From: Edaphobacter flagellatus
GTDB taxonomy: Bacteria > Acidobacteriota > Terriglobia > Terriglobales > Acidobacteriaceae
Assembly: GCF_025264665.1 (NCBI RefSeq)
Contig: NZ_CP073697.1
Location: 2,232,001 to 2,296,000, forward strand
Reading direction: 5' to 3'
Length of the DNA stretch: 64,000 nucleotides
This document shows positions 25,180-34,454 of the stretch, piece after piece; position 1 is the first letter of the stretch; each line of letters starts with the position of its first letter. The translations under genes were made by a program, and so were the position numbers. The notes beneath the pieces are model-generated. The model did not search any database. It saw nothing but the letters and a program-made list of their open reading frames with translations, and was not told the DNA's origin.

Positions 25180-26319
25180 CTAACTCCTCCAGTGCAGAGT
25201 CACCGGCCCGGGAAGCGGATGCTCTCCCGTCCCCTTCAGCCTCGCCTGCTTCAGGGCGAAGTACCACTTCGCTGGCTTGTCCGCATCGTCGATCAGCATC
25301 AACCCCGGATGGAACCGCAGTCCCTGCGCCTGCTGCACCATCGTCTGCTGGTCCTGCGCCACAAACTTCGCGCCGAAGAACCTCGCCACCGGAGTCACAA
25401 ACGGAACGTGATAAAAAACGTTCCACGCCGCAATCACATCGATCCGGCACGTTGAAGCAGTCACCGGAGTCACCGTCGTCAAACTCGCGAACCACTTCTT
25501 CCCCGCGCGAATCGTCTCGTAGCGCCGGTTCGGCAGCACAAAATCAATCGTCGTCGTCACGTCTTCGCCGTACACGCCCAGCAATTTATAAGGAGCCGAA
25601 TTCTTGCTCGGCGCATGCGACGACATTCTGAACCCTGCATTGCGCCCCATATGCTCGCGGTCCTCGATCGGCTCGAAGTGCTTCGTCTTCTCGTGGATGC
25701 TCCCACGCGAGCGCCACCACCACGCCTGGTGCACAAAGGGCCCGTGCGCCGGGTCCATCAACCCGATGATGCCGTGGTCGACATTGCAAGGCAGCTCGGC
25801 CATCAGATGCGCCGAGCGGTACTTATCCGAAAACTTCGGCAGCTCCGGCACCGGAGGCAGCTCGCCCAGCGCGCGTCCCGTACCAGCCTCCGGCAGATAC
25901 ACCCACGCAAACCCGTCGCGCTCCTCACACGGATACGCGCCGGCATAAATCTTGCCCGGCTCCAGCGAATCGTGCGAGGTCAGCGAAGGAATCTCCGCAC
26001 ACTGCCCCGAACACGGTTCGAACTTCCAGCCGTGATACTTGCACTGCACGTGCTCGCCATCGAACCAACCCGCAGAAAGCGGAATCCCGCGATGCGGACA
26101 CAGATCGCGCATCGCAAACAACCGCCCGTCCTTCTTGCGCCCCAGCACCAGCGGAACGCCAAGCAGCAGCGCAGTCGTCATCTTGCCCACGCGCAACTCA
26201 GCGGAGCGCAGCGCCGGATACCAGTCGCCGAAGATCAGCTCCGCCGGAGGCCCCGCAGCCTGTACATCAAGTTGAACCAGATCACGCATCAGCAGTCTGA
26301 GTCTACGATAAACCTCCAT
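25180..26319 (-). CDS. Rieske non-heme iron oxygenase subunit, substrate unknown
   Basis: 379 residues from the ATG at 26317-26319; a second ATG at 26287-26289 (369 residues) is equally possible, as neither has a good ribosome site. In-frame codons further up run through a dispersed repeat and are rejected. The [2Fe-2S] site shows as CPHRGIPLSAGW and CKYHGWKFEPCSG. The catalytic domain has the Fe(II) ligands in NVDHGIIGLMDPAHGPFVHQ. The DWYPALRSAEL opening and length of the C-terminal domain suggest the ring-hydroxylating or PaO-like class. The protein needs a reductase, and none is encoded nearby. Divergent from the GT39 gene. Confidence 0.85.
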   Translation of the reverse strand: MEVYRRLRLLMRDLVQLDVQAAGPPAELIFGDWYPALRSAELRVGKMTTALLLGVPLVLGRKKDGRLFAMRDLCPHRGIPLSAGWFDGEHVQCKYHGWKFEPCSGQCAEIPSLTSHDSLEPGKIYAGAYPCEERDGFAWVYLPEAGTGRALGELPPVPELPKFSDKYRSAHLMAELPCNVDHGIIGLMDPAHGPFVHQAWWWRSRGSIHEKTKHFEPIEDREHMGRNAGFRMSSHAPSKNSAPYKLLGVYGEDVTTTIDFVLPNRRYETIRAGKKWFASLTTVTPVTASTCRIDVIAAWNVFYHVPFVTPVARFFGAKFVAQDQQTMVQQAQGLRFHPGLMLIDDADKPAKWYFALKQARLKGTGEHPLPGPVTLHWRS

Positions 26320-26332
26320 CCCGAGTGAGAAG

Positions 26333-26388
26333 GTGTCATTCCGAGCGCAGCGCTGAAAGCGCGTAGCCGAGGAACCCCCGCATTTCAC
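26333..26388. repeat. Dispersed GTCATTCCG repeat (copy 3)
   Basis: GTGTCATTCCGAGCGCAGCG, then an extra CTGAAAGCGCGTAGC segment, then CGAGGAACCCCCGCATTTC. It fills most of the 95-bp spacer between the divergent Rieske and GT39 genes. Confidence 0.7.
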
Positions 26389-26414
26389 CACTGCTCGCAG
26401 CAGCTCGCAAACAA

Positions 26415-28526
26415 ATGGAGGAAACCACAGACGCACCATACACTGAAATCGTGCCCGTCGAGATCACACCTGTACGCCGCAACCGTCTGATCCTCACGCT
26501 GCTGTGGCTCTTTTTCTACGCGAGCTTCGCGCTCATGACGCCACCGCTGCTCGACGATGCCGACTCGGTTCACGCAGAGGTCTCGCGCGAGATGCTGTTG
26601 CGCCACGACTGGACGACGCTCTACGCGAACGGCATCCGTTACCTCGAAAAGGCGCCCGTCCTCTACTGGTCGATGGCCGCCAGCATGAAGGTCTTCGGCG
26701 TCGGCACCGGAGCGGCACGCTTTCCACTCGCCCTCACCGTGCTCGCGCTGGCGCTGGCACTGGAGTTCTTCGCACGTCGCGCCTTCAGCGTCAGCAAAAA
26801 CAGCGAGACAGACAAAACCGGCCTGCGCGCCGGACTCTACGCCGGACTGATCCTGCTCTCGAGCTTCGGCATCTTCATCTTCACGCGCATCACCATCCCC
26901 GACGCGATGGTCTGTCTCTGGCTGACGCTCGCCATCCTCTGCTTCTGGCTCACCGAGCAGGAACAACATGACTCCGCCAAAGCCACCATCGTGCCGTGCC
27001 GACCAAAGCGAAGCGGAGTGGACGGATCCGCTTCGCTACCGCAACCTCTCGAGCTTCCACCGAGCCGCTGGCCCTGCTTCGGCTTCGCCGCCTGCTGCGC
27101 CCTCAACGTCCTCACCAAGGGACTCATCGGCATCGTCTTCCCCATCGGAATCGTCGCCATCTACCTCATCCTTACCCGCGGATTTCGCGGCGCCATCGCA
27201 CGCATCCTGCGTTGCCATCCCTTCACCAGCGCGGCGATCTTCCTCGCCATCGCCGCGCCCTGGCACATCCTGATCGGCCTCGCGAACCCGTCGCAGGGAA
27301 ACCCCGGAAGCATCACCTTCGCGCACGGCCACTGGAACATACCGCAGCCGACCGACGGCAACGTTCACGGCTGGACATGGTTCTACTTCGTCAACGAGCA
27401 CCTGCTGCGCTATCTCAACCTCCGCGTCCCGCGCGATTACGACACCGTATCGCTTGCGCTCTTCTGGGGACTCGTACTGGTGTGGCTGATGCCGTGGAGT
27501 GCTTTCGTCATCAACGCCGTCTCACGCATCGAGGCCCGCGCCACGCTCGCCGCCTCGCCGCTCTTCGCGCGATGGACATGGCTGCAACGCCGCCTCAATC
27601 CGGAGAAGCAGGAAGTCTTCCTCGCACCTGAAGAGCGCACGCTGCTGTTGCTCGGCATCTGGGCCGCTTTTCCGCTGCTCTTCTTTTCGCTCTCGACGCG
27701 GCAGGAATACTATGTGCTGCCCGCGCTGCCTGCGCTGATGCTGCTGATCGCCGCATGGCTGACTGCCGAGGCCGATGAAGCGGAGAGCTTCGCGATCCCG
27801 GAGAAGCTCGTGCTCGCTGGCCAGCGCATCGCAATCGTGCTGCTCGCCTTTGGCTCGCTGGCAGCCATTGCGGCTCTGTTCTTCGTGATGCACACGCAGA
27901 CGCCCGAACCAAACACAGATCTCGCCACGCTGCTGCAGCAGAATCCAGGCGACTACGCGCTCTCCTTCGGTCACTTCCTTGACCTGAACGCGCGCGCAAT
28001 GGGAGCGTTTCGTCAACCGCTCATTCTTACAGCAATCTCGCTCTTTGGCGGAACGCTGGCCGCATGGCTGCTGCGCAGGAACTACAAACCGCACGCCGCA
28101 AATCTGTGGCTTACCGCAGGAGCTTTTGGCTTTCTGCTGGCAGCACATCTCGGCCTGCAGATCTTCTCGCCCGTGCTGACGTCAAAACAGCTTGCCGACG
28201 CCATCGCTCCCACGCTGAAGCCCGACGACATCATCATCATCCACGGCGAATACGAGGCAGGCAGCACGCTGGGCTTCTATCTGAAGCGCAACGACATCCA
28301 CATCTTCGAAGGCCGCAGCTCAAACCTCTGGTACGGCAGCTTCTTCCCCGACGCGCCGCCAATCTTTGAGGACACCACATCGCTCCGCCTGAAATGGAGC
28401 GACATCCACCGCATCTTTCTATGGCAGGACCTGACCCAGCCGCTGCCCCAACTTCCCGGCAAAACGTACCTGATCCTGCAAAGCGGCGGCAAAGAGATCA
28501 TCAGCAACCATCCGAATCCATACTGA
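26415..28526 (+). CDS. Glycosyltransferase family 39 (PMT/ArnT-like) membrane protein
   Basis: 703 residues. A membrane-embedded N-terminal half has about 11-12 helices. The GT39 entry is clear: LLDDADSVHAEVSREMLLRH, then YLEKAPVLYWSMAASMKVFG, with the catalytic Asp pair in LDDAD. Helices include VLTKGLIGIVFPIGIVAIYL and GLVLVWLMPWSAFVINAVS. The C-terminal soluble part (about 590-703: PTLKPDDIIIIHGEYEAGST, FYLKRNDIHIFEGRSSNLWY) lies in the periplasm. Such enzymes transfer a sugar from a polyprenyl phosphate to lipid A or protein; the acceptor is unknown. Residues about 195-209 (CRPKRSGVDGSASLP) are encoded by a copy of a dispersed repeat. Confidence 0.85.
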   Translation: MEETTDAPYTEIVPVEITPVRRNRLILTLLWLFFYASFALMTPPLLDDADSVHAEVSREMLLRHDWTTLYANGIRYLEKAPVLYWSMAASMKVFGVGTGAARFPLALTVLALALALEFFARRAFSVSKNSETDKTGLRAGLYAGLILLSSFGIFIFTRITIPDAMVCLWLTLAILCFWLTEQEQHDSAKATIVPCRPKRSGVDGSASLPQPLELPPSRWPCFGFAACCALNVLTKGLIGIVFPIGIVAIYLILTRGFRGAIARILRCHPFTSAAIFLAIAAPWHILIGLANPSQGNPGSITFAHGHWNIPQPTDGNVHGWTWFYFVNEHLLRYLNLRVPRDYDTVSLALFWGLVLVWLMPWSAFVINAVSRIEARATLAASPLFARWTWLQRRLNPEKQEVFLAPEERTLLLLGIWAAFPLLFFSLSTRQEYYVLPALPALMLLIAAWLTAEADEAESFAIPEKLVLAGQRIAIVLLAFGSLAAIAALFFVMHTQTPEPNTDLATLLQQNPGDYALSFGHFLDLNARAMGAFRQPLILTAISLFGGTLAAWLLRRNYKPHAANLWLTAGAFGFLLAAHLGLQIFSPVLTSKQLADAIAPTLKPDDIIIIHGEYEAGSTLGFYLKRNDIHIFEGRSSNLWYGSFFPDAPPIFEDTTSLRLKWSDIHRIFLWQDLTQPLPQLPGKTYLILQSGGKEIISNHPNPY
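26997..27040. repeat. Dispersed repeat copy inside the GT39 coding sequence
   Basis: The 44 bases here align without gaps to 17130-17173 (copy 1) at about 33 of 44 positions by hand count, including AGCGAAGCG and CTGCTTC/CCGCTTC blocks. It is read in frame as residues about 195-209 of the transferase, in a loop between helices. Confidence 0.6.
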
Positions 28527-28537
28527 GACAGGAAAAC

Positions 28538-29629
28538 ATGTTCCGGAAACCTTCTCTGCTTTGCGTGGCCGCATTGTTCCTGGTGGGTGATGCAGTTCGC
28601 ACCACGCCGATTGATGCCGCAGTTCTTGCGGCGGATGAGCCCAACGGTATTCGCTGGACGGCGAGCCCATCGCAGGAAGCAAGCATCGATAAAGTTGCCA
28701 TCCAAACCCTCTACAAGGAAATGGAGCTGGAACCGCATCATGATTTGAAGGGCATCGTGGTCGTTCGCGATGGAAAACTGATCAGTGAGCACTATTTCAA
28801 CGGCGATTCGGCCGCGACGCTCCATGACATCCGCTCCGCGACGAAGAGCATCACGTCACTTCTGATGGGCATCGCTATCGCAAAAAATATCCGTAGCGTT
28901 AACGATCCGATTGCTTTCTATCTGCACGATCTGCCGCACGACAAGAAAGAGATACGCATACAGGACCTATTGACGATGCGCTCCGGACTGGACGCAAACG
29001 ACGAAGATCCTTCTACTCCCGGCAATGAAGACAAGCTGGATGACTCCACCGACTGGATAAAGACCGCATACGCGGTTCCGGTCGTTCGGCCGCCAGGAGA
29101 GATGTATCTTTACTGCTCATTGAATGCCTTCCTCGCCGGCGCGATTGTCGAGAACGCTACAGGACAGTCATTGGATAGTTTTGCGAAGCAGAACCTGTTT
29201 GCTCCGCTTGGCATCCACGAATTCCGATGGCGACACGTCCCTGTAAATCGGACAACAGGTCAGGGAAATCTCGAAATAACGGCGCGGGATGCCGCCGCCA
29301 TTGGAGAACTCGTACTCAACAACGGTATCGTCGGAGACCATCGTGTACTCAGCCACGATTGGATCGCGAACAGTCTCGCCAGCCTGGTATCCATCTCGCA
29401 GAGCGATTCCTACGCCGACAGCTATGGCTACATGTGGTACACCAAGGCCGAGTCCATAAAGGGCAGCAAAATTACAGTCCATTTTGCATCCGGAAATGGA
29501 GGCAACAAGATCTATATCGTGCCGTCTTTGCATATGGTGGTTGCCATCACCTCAAGCGCTTACGGAAAACCGTGGGGCCAGCGGCGATCGCAGTCCATCC
29601 TGCTAAGACTGCTGGCTGCCGTAAACTAA
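28538..29629 (+). CDS. Serine hydrolase of the beta-lactamase / class C family
   Basis: 363 residues from the ATG at 28538 with CAGGAAAAC upstream, 11 bases after the GT39 stop, so probably co-transcribed. Signal peptide about 1-28 (FRKPSLLCVAALFLVGDAV). The nucleophile motif SxxK is in DIRSATKSITSLLMGIAIAK. The Tyr motif appears as YLYCSLNAFLAG, the YCS form seen in esterase-like members. The third element is HFASGNGGNKIYIVPSLHMV. A periplasmic esterase, peptidase or beta-lactamase-like enzyme; substrate unknown. Confidence 0.88.
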   Translation: MFRKPSLLCVAALFLVGDAVRTTPIDAAVLAADEPNGIRWTASPSQEASIDKVAIQTLYKEMELEPHHDLKGIVVVRDGKLISEHYFNGDSAATLHDIRSATKSITSLLMGIAIAKNIRSVNDPIAFYLHDLPHDKKEIRIQDLLTMRSGLDANDEDPSTPGNEDKLDDSTDWIKTAYAVPVVRPPGEMYLYCSLNAFLAGAIVENATGQSLDSFAKQNLFAPLGIHEFRWRHVPVNRTTGQGNLEITARDAAAIGELVLNNGIVGDHRVLSHDWIANSLASLVSISQSDSYADSYGYMWYTKAESIKGSKITVHFASGNGGNKIYIVPSLHMVVAITSSAYGKPWGQRRSQSILLRLLAAVN

Positions 29630-29634
29630 CCGGC

Positions 29635-29662
29635 AAAAAAAGATGCGGCCCGCAGGCCGCAT
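29635..29662 (-). terminator. Strong terminator of the ACIII-caa3 operon
   Basis: On the minus strand ATGCGGCC and GGCCGCAT pair around a four-base loop and are followed by seven T residues (A-run at 29635-29641). It lies 27 bases past the coxIV stop and also separates it from the convergent hydrolase gene. Confidence 0.9.
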
Positions 29663-29689
29663 GATCGTTTGAAACAAATTTTGGCTGGT

Positions 29690-30028
29690 CTACCAGAGAC
29701 CCCACGCGCGGCTCATGTAGTCGCTCAGCGTCATGGTAATCAGGATCAGGAAGGTGAAGAAGCCGGCGGCAACCGTCAGCTTGATCAGCTTCGACTGATA
29801 GTAGACGTGCATGAAGAACAGGATCACGATCACCGCCTTGATGCAGGCGATGGCGACCGCGATGATCGGGTTGAGAATGTGCAGATCGACAAACGCCGCG
29901 CCCACCGTAATACCGGTGAAGATCAACAGCGTAATGTACACGGCAAGGTAAACACCCGGCCCGATAATGTGATGGTCCGCGTGCTCGGGGTTGGTCACGT
30001 TTGCCGGATCATGGAACTGGTTCGACAT
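29690..30028 (-). CDS. Cytochrome c oxidase subunit IV (CtaF-like)
   Basis: 112 residues with three membrane helices: about 28-48 (YLAVYITLLIFTGITVGAAF), 54-76 (LNPIIAVAIACIKAVIVILF) and 83-103 (LIKLTVAAGFFTFLILITMT). The motif ACIKAVIVILFFMHVYYQSK is typical of prokaryotic COX IV subunits of caa3/cbb oxidases. The start is fixed by AAGGAGAAGCTT. It is the last gene of the respiratory operon, 21 bp after coxIII, and stabilises the oxidase. Confidence 0.92.
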   Translation of the reverse strand: MSNQFHDPANVTNPEHADHHIIGPGVYLAVYITLLIFTGITVGAAFVDLHILNPIIAVAIACIKAVIVILFFMHVYYQSKLIKLTVAAGFFTFLILITMTLSDYMSRAWGLW

Positions 30029-30049
30029 AAGCTTCTCCTTACGTGGCCT

Positions 30050-30808
30050 CTACGAGCCTGGGTGCCGGTTGATGAGATAAAGTAGCGGGAACAGGAAGAT
30101 CCACACAATATCGACGAAGTGCCAGTACAGGCCGAAGTTTTCTATCGGCGCGACGTACCCTTCCGTGAACTCTCCTCTTTGCGCTCGCCATGTGAGCCAG
30201 CCCAGCAGGACGATACCGATGATCATGTGCAGCGCGTGCATGCCTGTCATGGCGAAGTAGAGCGAGAAGAAGACCTGCGTCTTCTGCGCCATGTCGGGAG
30301 ACAGAGGCTCCTCGACCGGCTTGCCCGTCTTCGCATCGATAGGAGGATTGACGAACTCCGAGATATCGAAGCTTGCGCCGGGGATGTGGTGCTTCTCCCA
30401 CTTTTCCTTGTACTCGAAGTACTTCACGCCAAGGAAGATCAGGCCGAAGAGCGTGGTGAGCAGAAGCATCGCCACCAGCATCCCTTTCTTGCGAACCTCG
30501 GCTGCCCACACACCAAGCGCCATAAAGAAGCCTGAGCTGATCAGCACTGCCGTGTTGATCGTGCCCAGCGGAATCGAGAGCTGGTTCGACGCGGCGACGA
30601 ATGCCGGGTTGTACCAGTTGCGATAGAGCAGGTAGGCGAAGAACAGCCCGCCGAAGAACATGATTTCCGTCAGCAGGAACAGCCACATGCCGAAGGTTCC
30701 GGCCTCGCGCTGCTGCTCCTCCGTCTCAAAATGATGGCGGAGCTGCGGCAGCGAGTGGTGGTGCTCGTCTGCGTGCGTATCGTGCGTCGCTACGATCGTG
30801 TTATCCAA
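30050..30808 (-). CDS. Cytochrome c oxidase subunit III
   Basis: 252 residues with a TTG start at 30806-30808 behind AGAGGTGACGACCG, overlapping the coxI stop by eight bases. The N-terminus is His-rich ([20 protein letters not shown]). About five to seven helices; family stretches are [39 protein letters not shown] and [20 protein letters not shown]. It carries no metal but supports proton uptake and stability of the oxidase. Confidence 0.95.
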   Translation of the reverse strand: MDNTIVATHDTHADEHHHSLPQLRHHFETEEQQREAGTFGMWLFLLTEIMFFGGLFFAYLLYRNWYNPAFVAASNQLSIPLGTINTAVLISSGFFMALGVWAAEVRKKGMLVAMLLLTTLFGLIFLGVKYFEYKEKWEKHHIPGASFDISEFVNPPIDAKTGKPVEEPLSPDMAQKTQVFFSLYFAMTGMHALHMIIGIVLLGWLTWRAQRGEFTEGYVAPIENFGLYWHFVDIVWIFLFPLLYLINRHPGS

Positions 30809-32474
30809 CGGTCGTCACCTCTTGTGCAGTCTTGTGAGCGAGCCACTCGTAGTCGTATGCCTCGTAATCGATCACGGGGGTCTCGGTGAAATTCTCGGTC
30901 AGCGGCGGCGACTGGATCTGCCACTCAAGGCCGGTCGCCTGCCAGGGGTTGTTGCCCGCGATCTCGCCGTACTTCAACGACCATGCCAGATAGATCAGAG
31001 GCAGCAGGAAGCCGATGCCGAGCACCGTTGCGCCTGCGGTCGAAAGTACGTTCAGCACCTGGTACTCCGCCGGGTACGAATGATAGCGGCGCGGCATGCC
31101 CAGATAGCCGAGGATGAACTGCGGCATGAAGGTCAGGTTGAAGCCGATGAAGCTGGTTACAGCCGACAGCTTCGACAGCGACTCCGGATACATGCGACCT
31201 GTCATCTTCGGCCACCAGAAGTGGACGCCGCCCAGGAAGGCCATCAACATGCCGCCCACCATGACGTAGTGGAAGTGCGCGACGATGAAGTAGGTCTCGG
31301 TGAGGTGGATGTCCATACCGAGCGAGCCGAGGAAGACGCCCGTCAATCCGCCGATCGTGAACAGGCCGATGAAGGCCAGCGCATACAGCATCGGAGTCTC
31401 AAAGGTGATCGAGCCCTTCTGCATCGTGAACGACCAGTTGAAGACCTTGATGGCCGAAGGCACGGCGACGAGCATGGTCAGCAGTGAGAACACCAGCGCC
31501 GAATAGTTCGACACGCCCATGATGAACATGTGGTGCGCCCAGACGAAGAAGCCGAACAGCGCGATTGCCACCGAGGAGAACGCCACGGCCGAATAACCGA
31601 AGACACGCTTACGGCTGAACGTCGACATGATCTCCGAGATCACGCCCATACCCGGAAGAATCATGATGTATACGGCCGGGTGCGAGTAGAACCAGAACAG
31701 ATGCTGGAAGAGCAACGGATCGCCGCCCAGCGTCGGGTCGAAGACGCCGATATGGATCGTGCGCTCCAGCACGACAAGGACCAGCGTGATCGCCAACACC
31801 GGGGTTCCGAGCACCATCAGAATTGAGGCCGCATAGTTCGACCACACAAAGAGCGGCAGGCGGAACCACGTCATGCCCGGCGCACGCATGCGGTGAATGG
31901 TGACGATAAAGTTCAGCCCGGTAAAGATCGACGAGAACCCTATGATGAAGACGCCAAGTCCGGCCGTCACCACATGTGTGTTCAGGTAGTGCGTCGAAAG
32001 CGGCGTGGTAAAGGTCCAGCCGGTATCGACGCCGCCGAGCACCAGAGCGGCCATCGTGAACGCCGCGCCAGCCATGTAGAGGTACCAGCTCAGCAGGTTG
32101 ATCTTCGGGAACGCGAGATCCTTGGCGCCGATCATAATCGGGATCAGGAAGTTGCCGATGGTCGCCGGAACCGAGGGCACCAGGAACAAGAAGATCATCA
32201 CGATACCGTGCATCGTGAAGAGCTTGTTGTAGGTGTCCGAAGCAACCAGGTCGGGCTGCGGCGTCAACAACTCCAGCCGAATCAGACCCGCAAAGAGTCC
32301 GCCGATGAAGAAGAAGAACGTGATCGAGATCAGGTACAGGATCGCGATGCGTTTGTGATCGCCTGTCAGCAGCCAGCTCAGCAGGCCGTCTTCCGCATTG
32401 ATGTAGTTCTTCTTCGGAAGCGTGGCCGTTCTCTGGTCAGGCAGGTTGACGATGGTTGAACTGGTTGCGCTCAT
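30801..32474 (-). CDS. Cytochrome c oxidase subunit I, A2-type heme-copper oxidase
   Basis: 557 residues, about 12 helices. Heme and CuB ligands appear in the family stretches [50 protein letters not shown] and [15 protein letters not shown]. The D-channel Glu is absent; instead the YSHPAVYI form marks the A2 subfamily, as in Rhodothermus marinus caa3. It reduces oxygen to water and pumps protons. It starts with an ATGA overlap with coxII. Electrons arrive through CuA and the fused heme c of the coxII product. Confidence 0.97.
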   Translation of the reverse strand: MSATSSTIVNLPDQRTATLPKKNYINAEDGLLSWLLTGDHKRIAILYLISITFFFFIGGLFAGLIRLELLTPQPDLVASDTYNKLFTMHGIVMIFLFLVPSVPATIGNFLIPIMIGAKDLAFPKINLLSWYLYMAGAAFTMAALVLGGVDTGWTFTTPLSTHYLNTHVVTAGLGVFIIGFSSIFTGLNFIVTIHRMRAPGMTWFRLPLFVWSNYAASILMVLGTPVLAITLVLVVLERTIHIGVFDPTLGGDPLLFQHLFWFYSHPAVYIMILPGMGVISEIMSTFSRKRVFGYSAVAFSSVAIALFGFFVWAHHMFIMGVSNYSALVFSLLTMLVAVPSAIKVFNWSFTMQKGSITFETPMLYALAFIGLFTIGGLTGVFLGSLGMDIHLTETYFIVAHFHYVMVGGMLMAFLGGVHFWWPKMTGRMYPESLSKLSAVTSFIGFNLTFMPQFILGYLGMPRRYHSYPAEYQVLNVLSTAGATVLGIGFLLPLIYLAWSLKYGEIAGNNPWQATGLEWQIQSPPLTENFTETPVIDYEAYDYEWLAHKTAQEVTTVG

Positions 32475-33517
32475 GGCTTCACCACCTCTGGGGTTGCGGG
32501 AGCCGCCTGGTTATTCGACTCCGATGTGGTCAGCGTCTGCTGAACACGGTAGTTGGTCTTGAGGGACTTCAGATACTCCACCAGATCGATTAGCCCCTCT
32601 TCGCTGATCTGCCCCTGGTAGGTGGGCATGATGGGCGCGTAGCCCGCAGTAATGTGCTGTGACGGATTCAGAATAGCGTCACGAAGATAAGCATCGTTGA
32701 CGAGAACCTCGGAGCCGTTGGCCAGCCGCAGTTTCGAACCGTAGACTCCCGCCAGATTCGGGCCGCGCGCAGTAGCCTCGCCGTTATGGCAGGAGTTGCA
32801 GCCCATGGAAGCGAACAACCGCTCGCCGTTCTGCGCCAGCGACATGCCGCTGGTCGAACCCTCGGTCCACTTCTTATATTCATCAGGCGTCAGCACCGTA
32901 ACTTCGCCGATCATGCCTGAGTGCTTGGTGCCGCAATACTGCGTGCAGAAGATGTGGTACGTGCCGGGCGTCGTCGCCTCAAACCATACCGTCGAATAGC
33001 GTCCTGGAATGACCTCACGCTTCACGCGGAAGTCCGGGATCGAGAAGCTGTGGAAGACGTCCTGCGAAATCATCGTCAGCTGTACCGGCTGGCCGGTAGG
33101 AACATGCAGCGCGTTGATCTCGTGCTGGCCGCCCGGATGCTCGGCCTTCCACATCCACTGCTTGCCCACCACGTAGATGTTCATCGCGTTAGCAGGAGGA
33201 TTGTAGATACGGAAGTAGAGCAGCGCGCCCCAGACGAAGCAGATAAGGAAGAGCGCCAGCGGAATAATGGTCCACGTCGCTTCCAGCAGCGTCGAGCCCT
33301 CGACCTGCGTGGCGACCGGGTTGCGAGCCCTGCGGTAGCGGATGGAGAAACCGAAGACGAGCGTGCCCACCAGCACCAGGCCGACGACCGTAATCAGCAG
33401 AAGGAAGAAGTAGAGCGCGTCGGTGTATGGCGCGATCGTCGACGCCTCGCTCGGGAACAGCGCCGAGGAGTGAAGCCACTTCACCAGAAATTGCCACAGT
33501 ACAGGACTGATCTGCAT
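32471..33517 (-). CDS. Cytochrome c oxidase subunit II with fused cytochrome c (caa3 type)
   Basis: 348 residues. Two helices at about 36-58 ([20 protein letters not shown]) and 80-102 ([20 protein letters not shown]). The CuA site is in [17 protein letters not shown] and [20 protein letters not shown] (Cys-x3-Cys, His, Met). A C-terminal cytochrome c domain (about 228-320) has CNSCH in [20 protein letters not shown] and a Met ligand in [11 protein letters not shown]. The fusion defines a caa3 enzyme that takes electrons from ACIII or a small cytochrome. It follows the SCO gene by nine bases. Confidence 0.97.
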   Translation of the reverse strand: MQISPVLWQFLVKWLHSSALFPSEASTIAPYTDALYFFLLLITVVGLVLVGTLVFGFSIRYRRARNPVATQVEGSTLLEATWTIIPLALFLICFVWGALLYFRIYNPPANAMNIYVVGKQWMWKAEHPGGQHEINALHVPTGQPVQLTMISQDVFHSFSIPDFRVKREVIPGRYSTVWFEATTPGTYHIFCTQYCGTKHSGMIGEVTVLTPDEYKKWTEGSTSGMSLAQNGERLFASMGCNSCHNGEATARGPNLAGVYGSKLRLANGSEVLVNDAYLRDAILNPSQHITAGYAPIMPTYQGQISEEGLIDLVEYLKSLKTNYRVQQTLTTSESNNQAAPATPEVVKP

Positions 33518-33526
33518 CGTTACCCT

Positions 33527-34432
33527 TTATCCATTCTCTTTCTTCGTCAAATCGTGGTCGCGTCCCAGCTTGAGGTCCTTGCGGAACATCAGGAAGATGA
33601 AACCTCCCAGCCCCGCCATGGTGACCATACCGCCCAGCTGCACTACACGGGCAATCACCAGCGAGTGCTTGTTTGCCTGCGGATCGTAGTGATAGCAGTA
33701 GGTCAGAATGTTGGCGACCGGCGACCCAATCTTGTTGTCCGAGGCCTCAACCAGCCCCAGCAAAATGTCCTTCGGCGAGTACTCCACGCCGAGATAGTAC
33801 TGAGCCAGCTTGCCGTCGGTCGTCACGACCTCGATCGAGCTGGCATGCGCATACTGCGTCAACTTGCCGTCCGGTCCTGGCACGCGCACATACCCGAATC
33901 CAACCGCGTCGGTCACCTGATCGATCGACGGACGCTGGCCCGTCAGGAAGTGCCACCCGGCAGCCGTCTCCGGCTTGCCGTAACGCTTCAGGTAGAACTC
34001 CTTCTTCTTCGCAGCCGCCTCGGGCGTATCGTTCGGATCGATTGAAACGACGATGACGTCGAAATCCTTGCCCGGAGTAAGCTTCACCATCTCCAGCGCG
34101 CCCGTCAGACCGTCCAGCTCCTCCGAGCACAGCATCGGGCAGGTGAAGTACACCAATGTCAGAATCGCCGGGTGCTTGCCGAAGTAGTCGCCGAGCTTGA
34201 CCGTCTTGCCGCTCTCGTCGACAAACTGAGCATCCAGCGGAAGCGGCTGATTCAGCTTCTGCGTCACGCCGACACGCTGCAGCACCTGCGGCAGCTCGTC
34301 GCCGCGGTTTTCGCCCTGCTGTTTGTCGCCGTAGCCCGCGACCTGAGCCAACACGCTGGAGGCACACAGCAGCGTGCAGCCGAGCGCCGTTGCCGCCCGT
34401 CCCACCGTCCGTGTTGTCCACCATCTGCTCAT
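33527..34432 (-). CDS. SCO1/SenC family copper chaperone
   Basis: 301 residues. Signal peptide about 1-29 (ALGCTLLCASSVLAQVAG). The thioredoxin-like fold has the copper motif CPMLC in VYFTCPMLCSEELDGLTGAL and a downstream His in QYAHASSIEVVTTDGKLAQY. The usual SCO motif is CxxxC, which matches here. A C-terminal helix (about 265-285, LGGMVTMAGLGGFIFLMF) anchors it, an addition seen in ACIII-linked SCO proteins. It should load CuA of the coxII product just downstream. Confidence 0.93.
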   Translation of the reverse strand: MSRWWTTRTVGRAATALGCTLLCASSVLAQVAGYGDKQQGENRGDELPQVLQRVGVTQKLNQPLPLDAQFVDESGKTVKLGDYFGKHPAILTLVYFTCPMLCSEELDGLTGALEMVKLTPGKDFDVIVVSIDPNDTPEAAAKKKEFYLKRYGKPETAAGWHFLTGQRPSIDQVTDAVGFGYVRVPGPDGKLTQYAHASSIEVVTTDGKLAQYYLGVEYSPKDILLGLVEASDNKIGSPVANILTYCYHYDPQANKHSLVIARVVQLGGMVTMAGLGGFIFLMFRKDLKLGRDHDLTKKENG

Positions 34433-34454
34433 CGTTCGCTCTCGGTTCTCTGCG

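Noticed and set aside
26320..26439. N-terminal extension of the Rieske oxygenase
   Set aside because: The extension is translated repeat sequence plus overlap with the GT39 start; no homologue-like residues.
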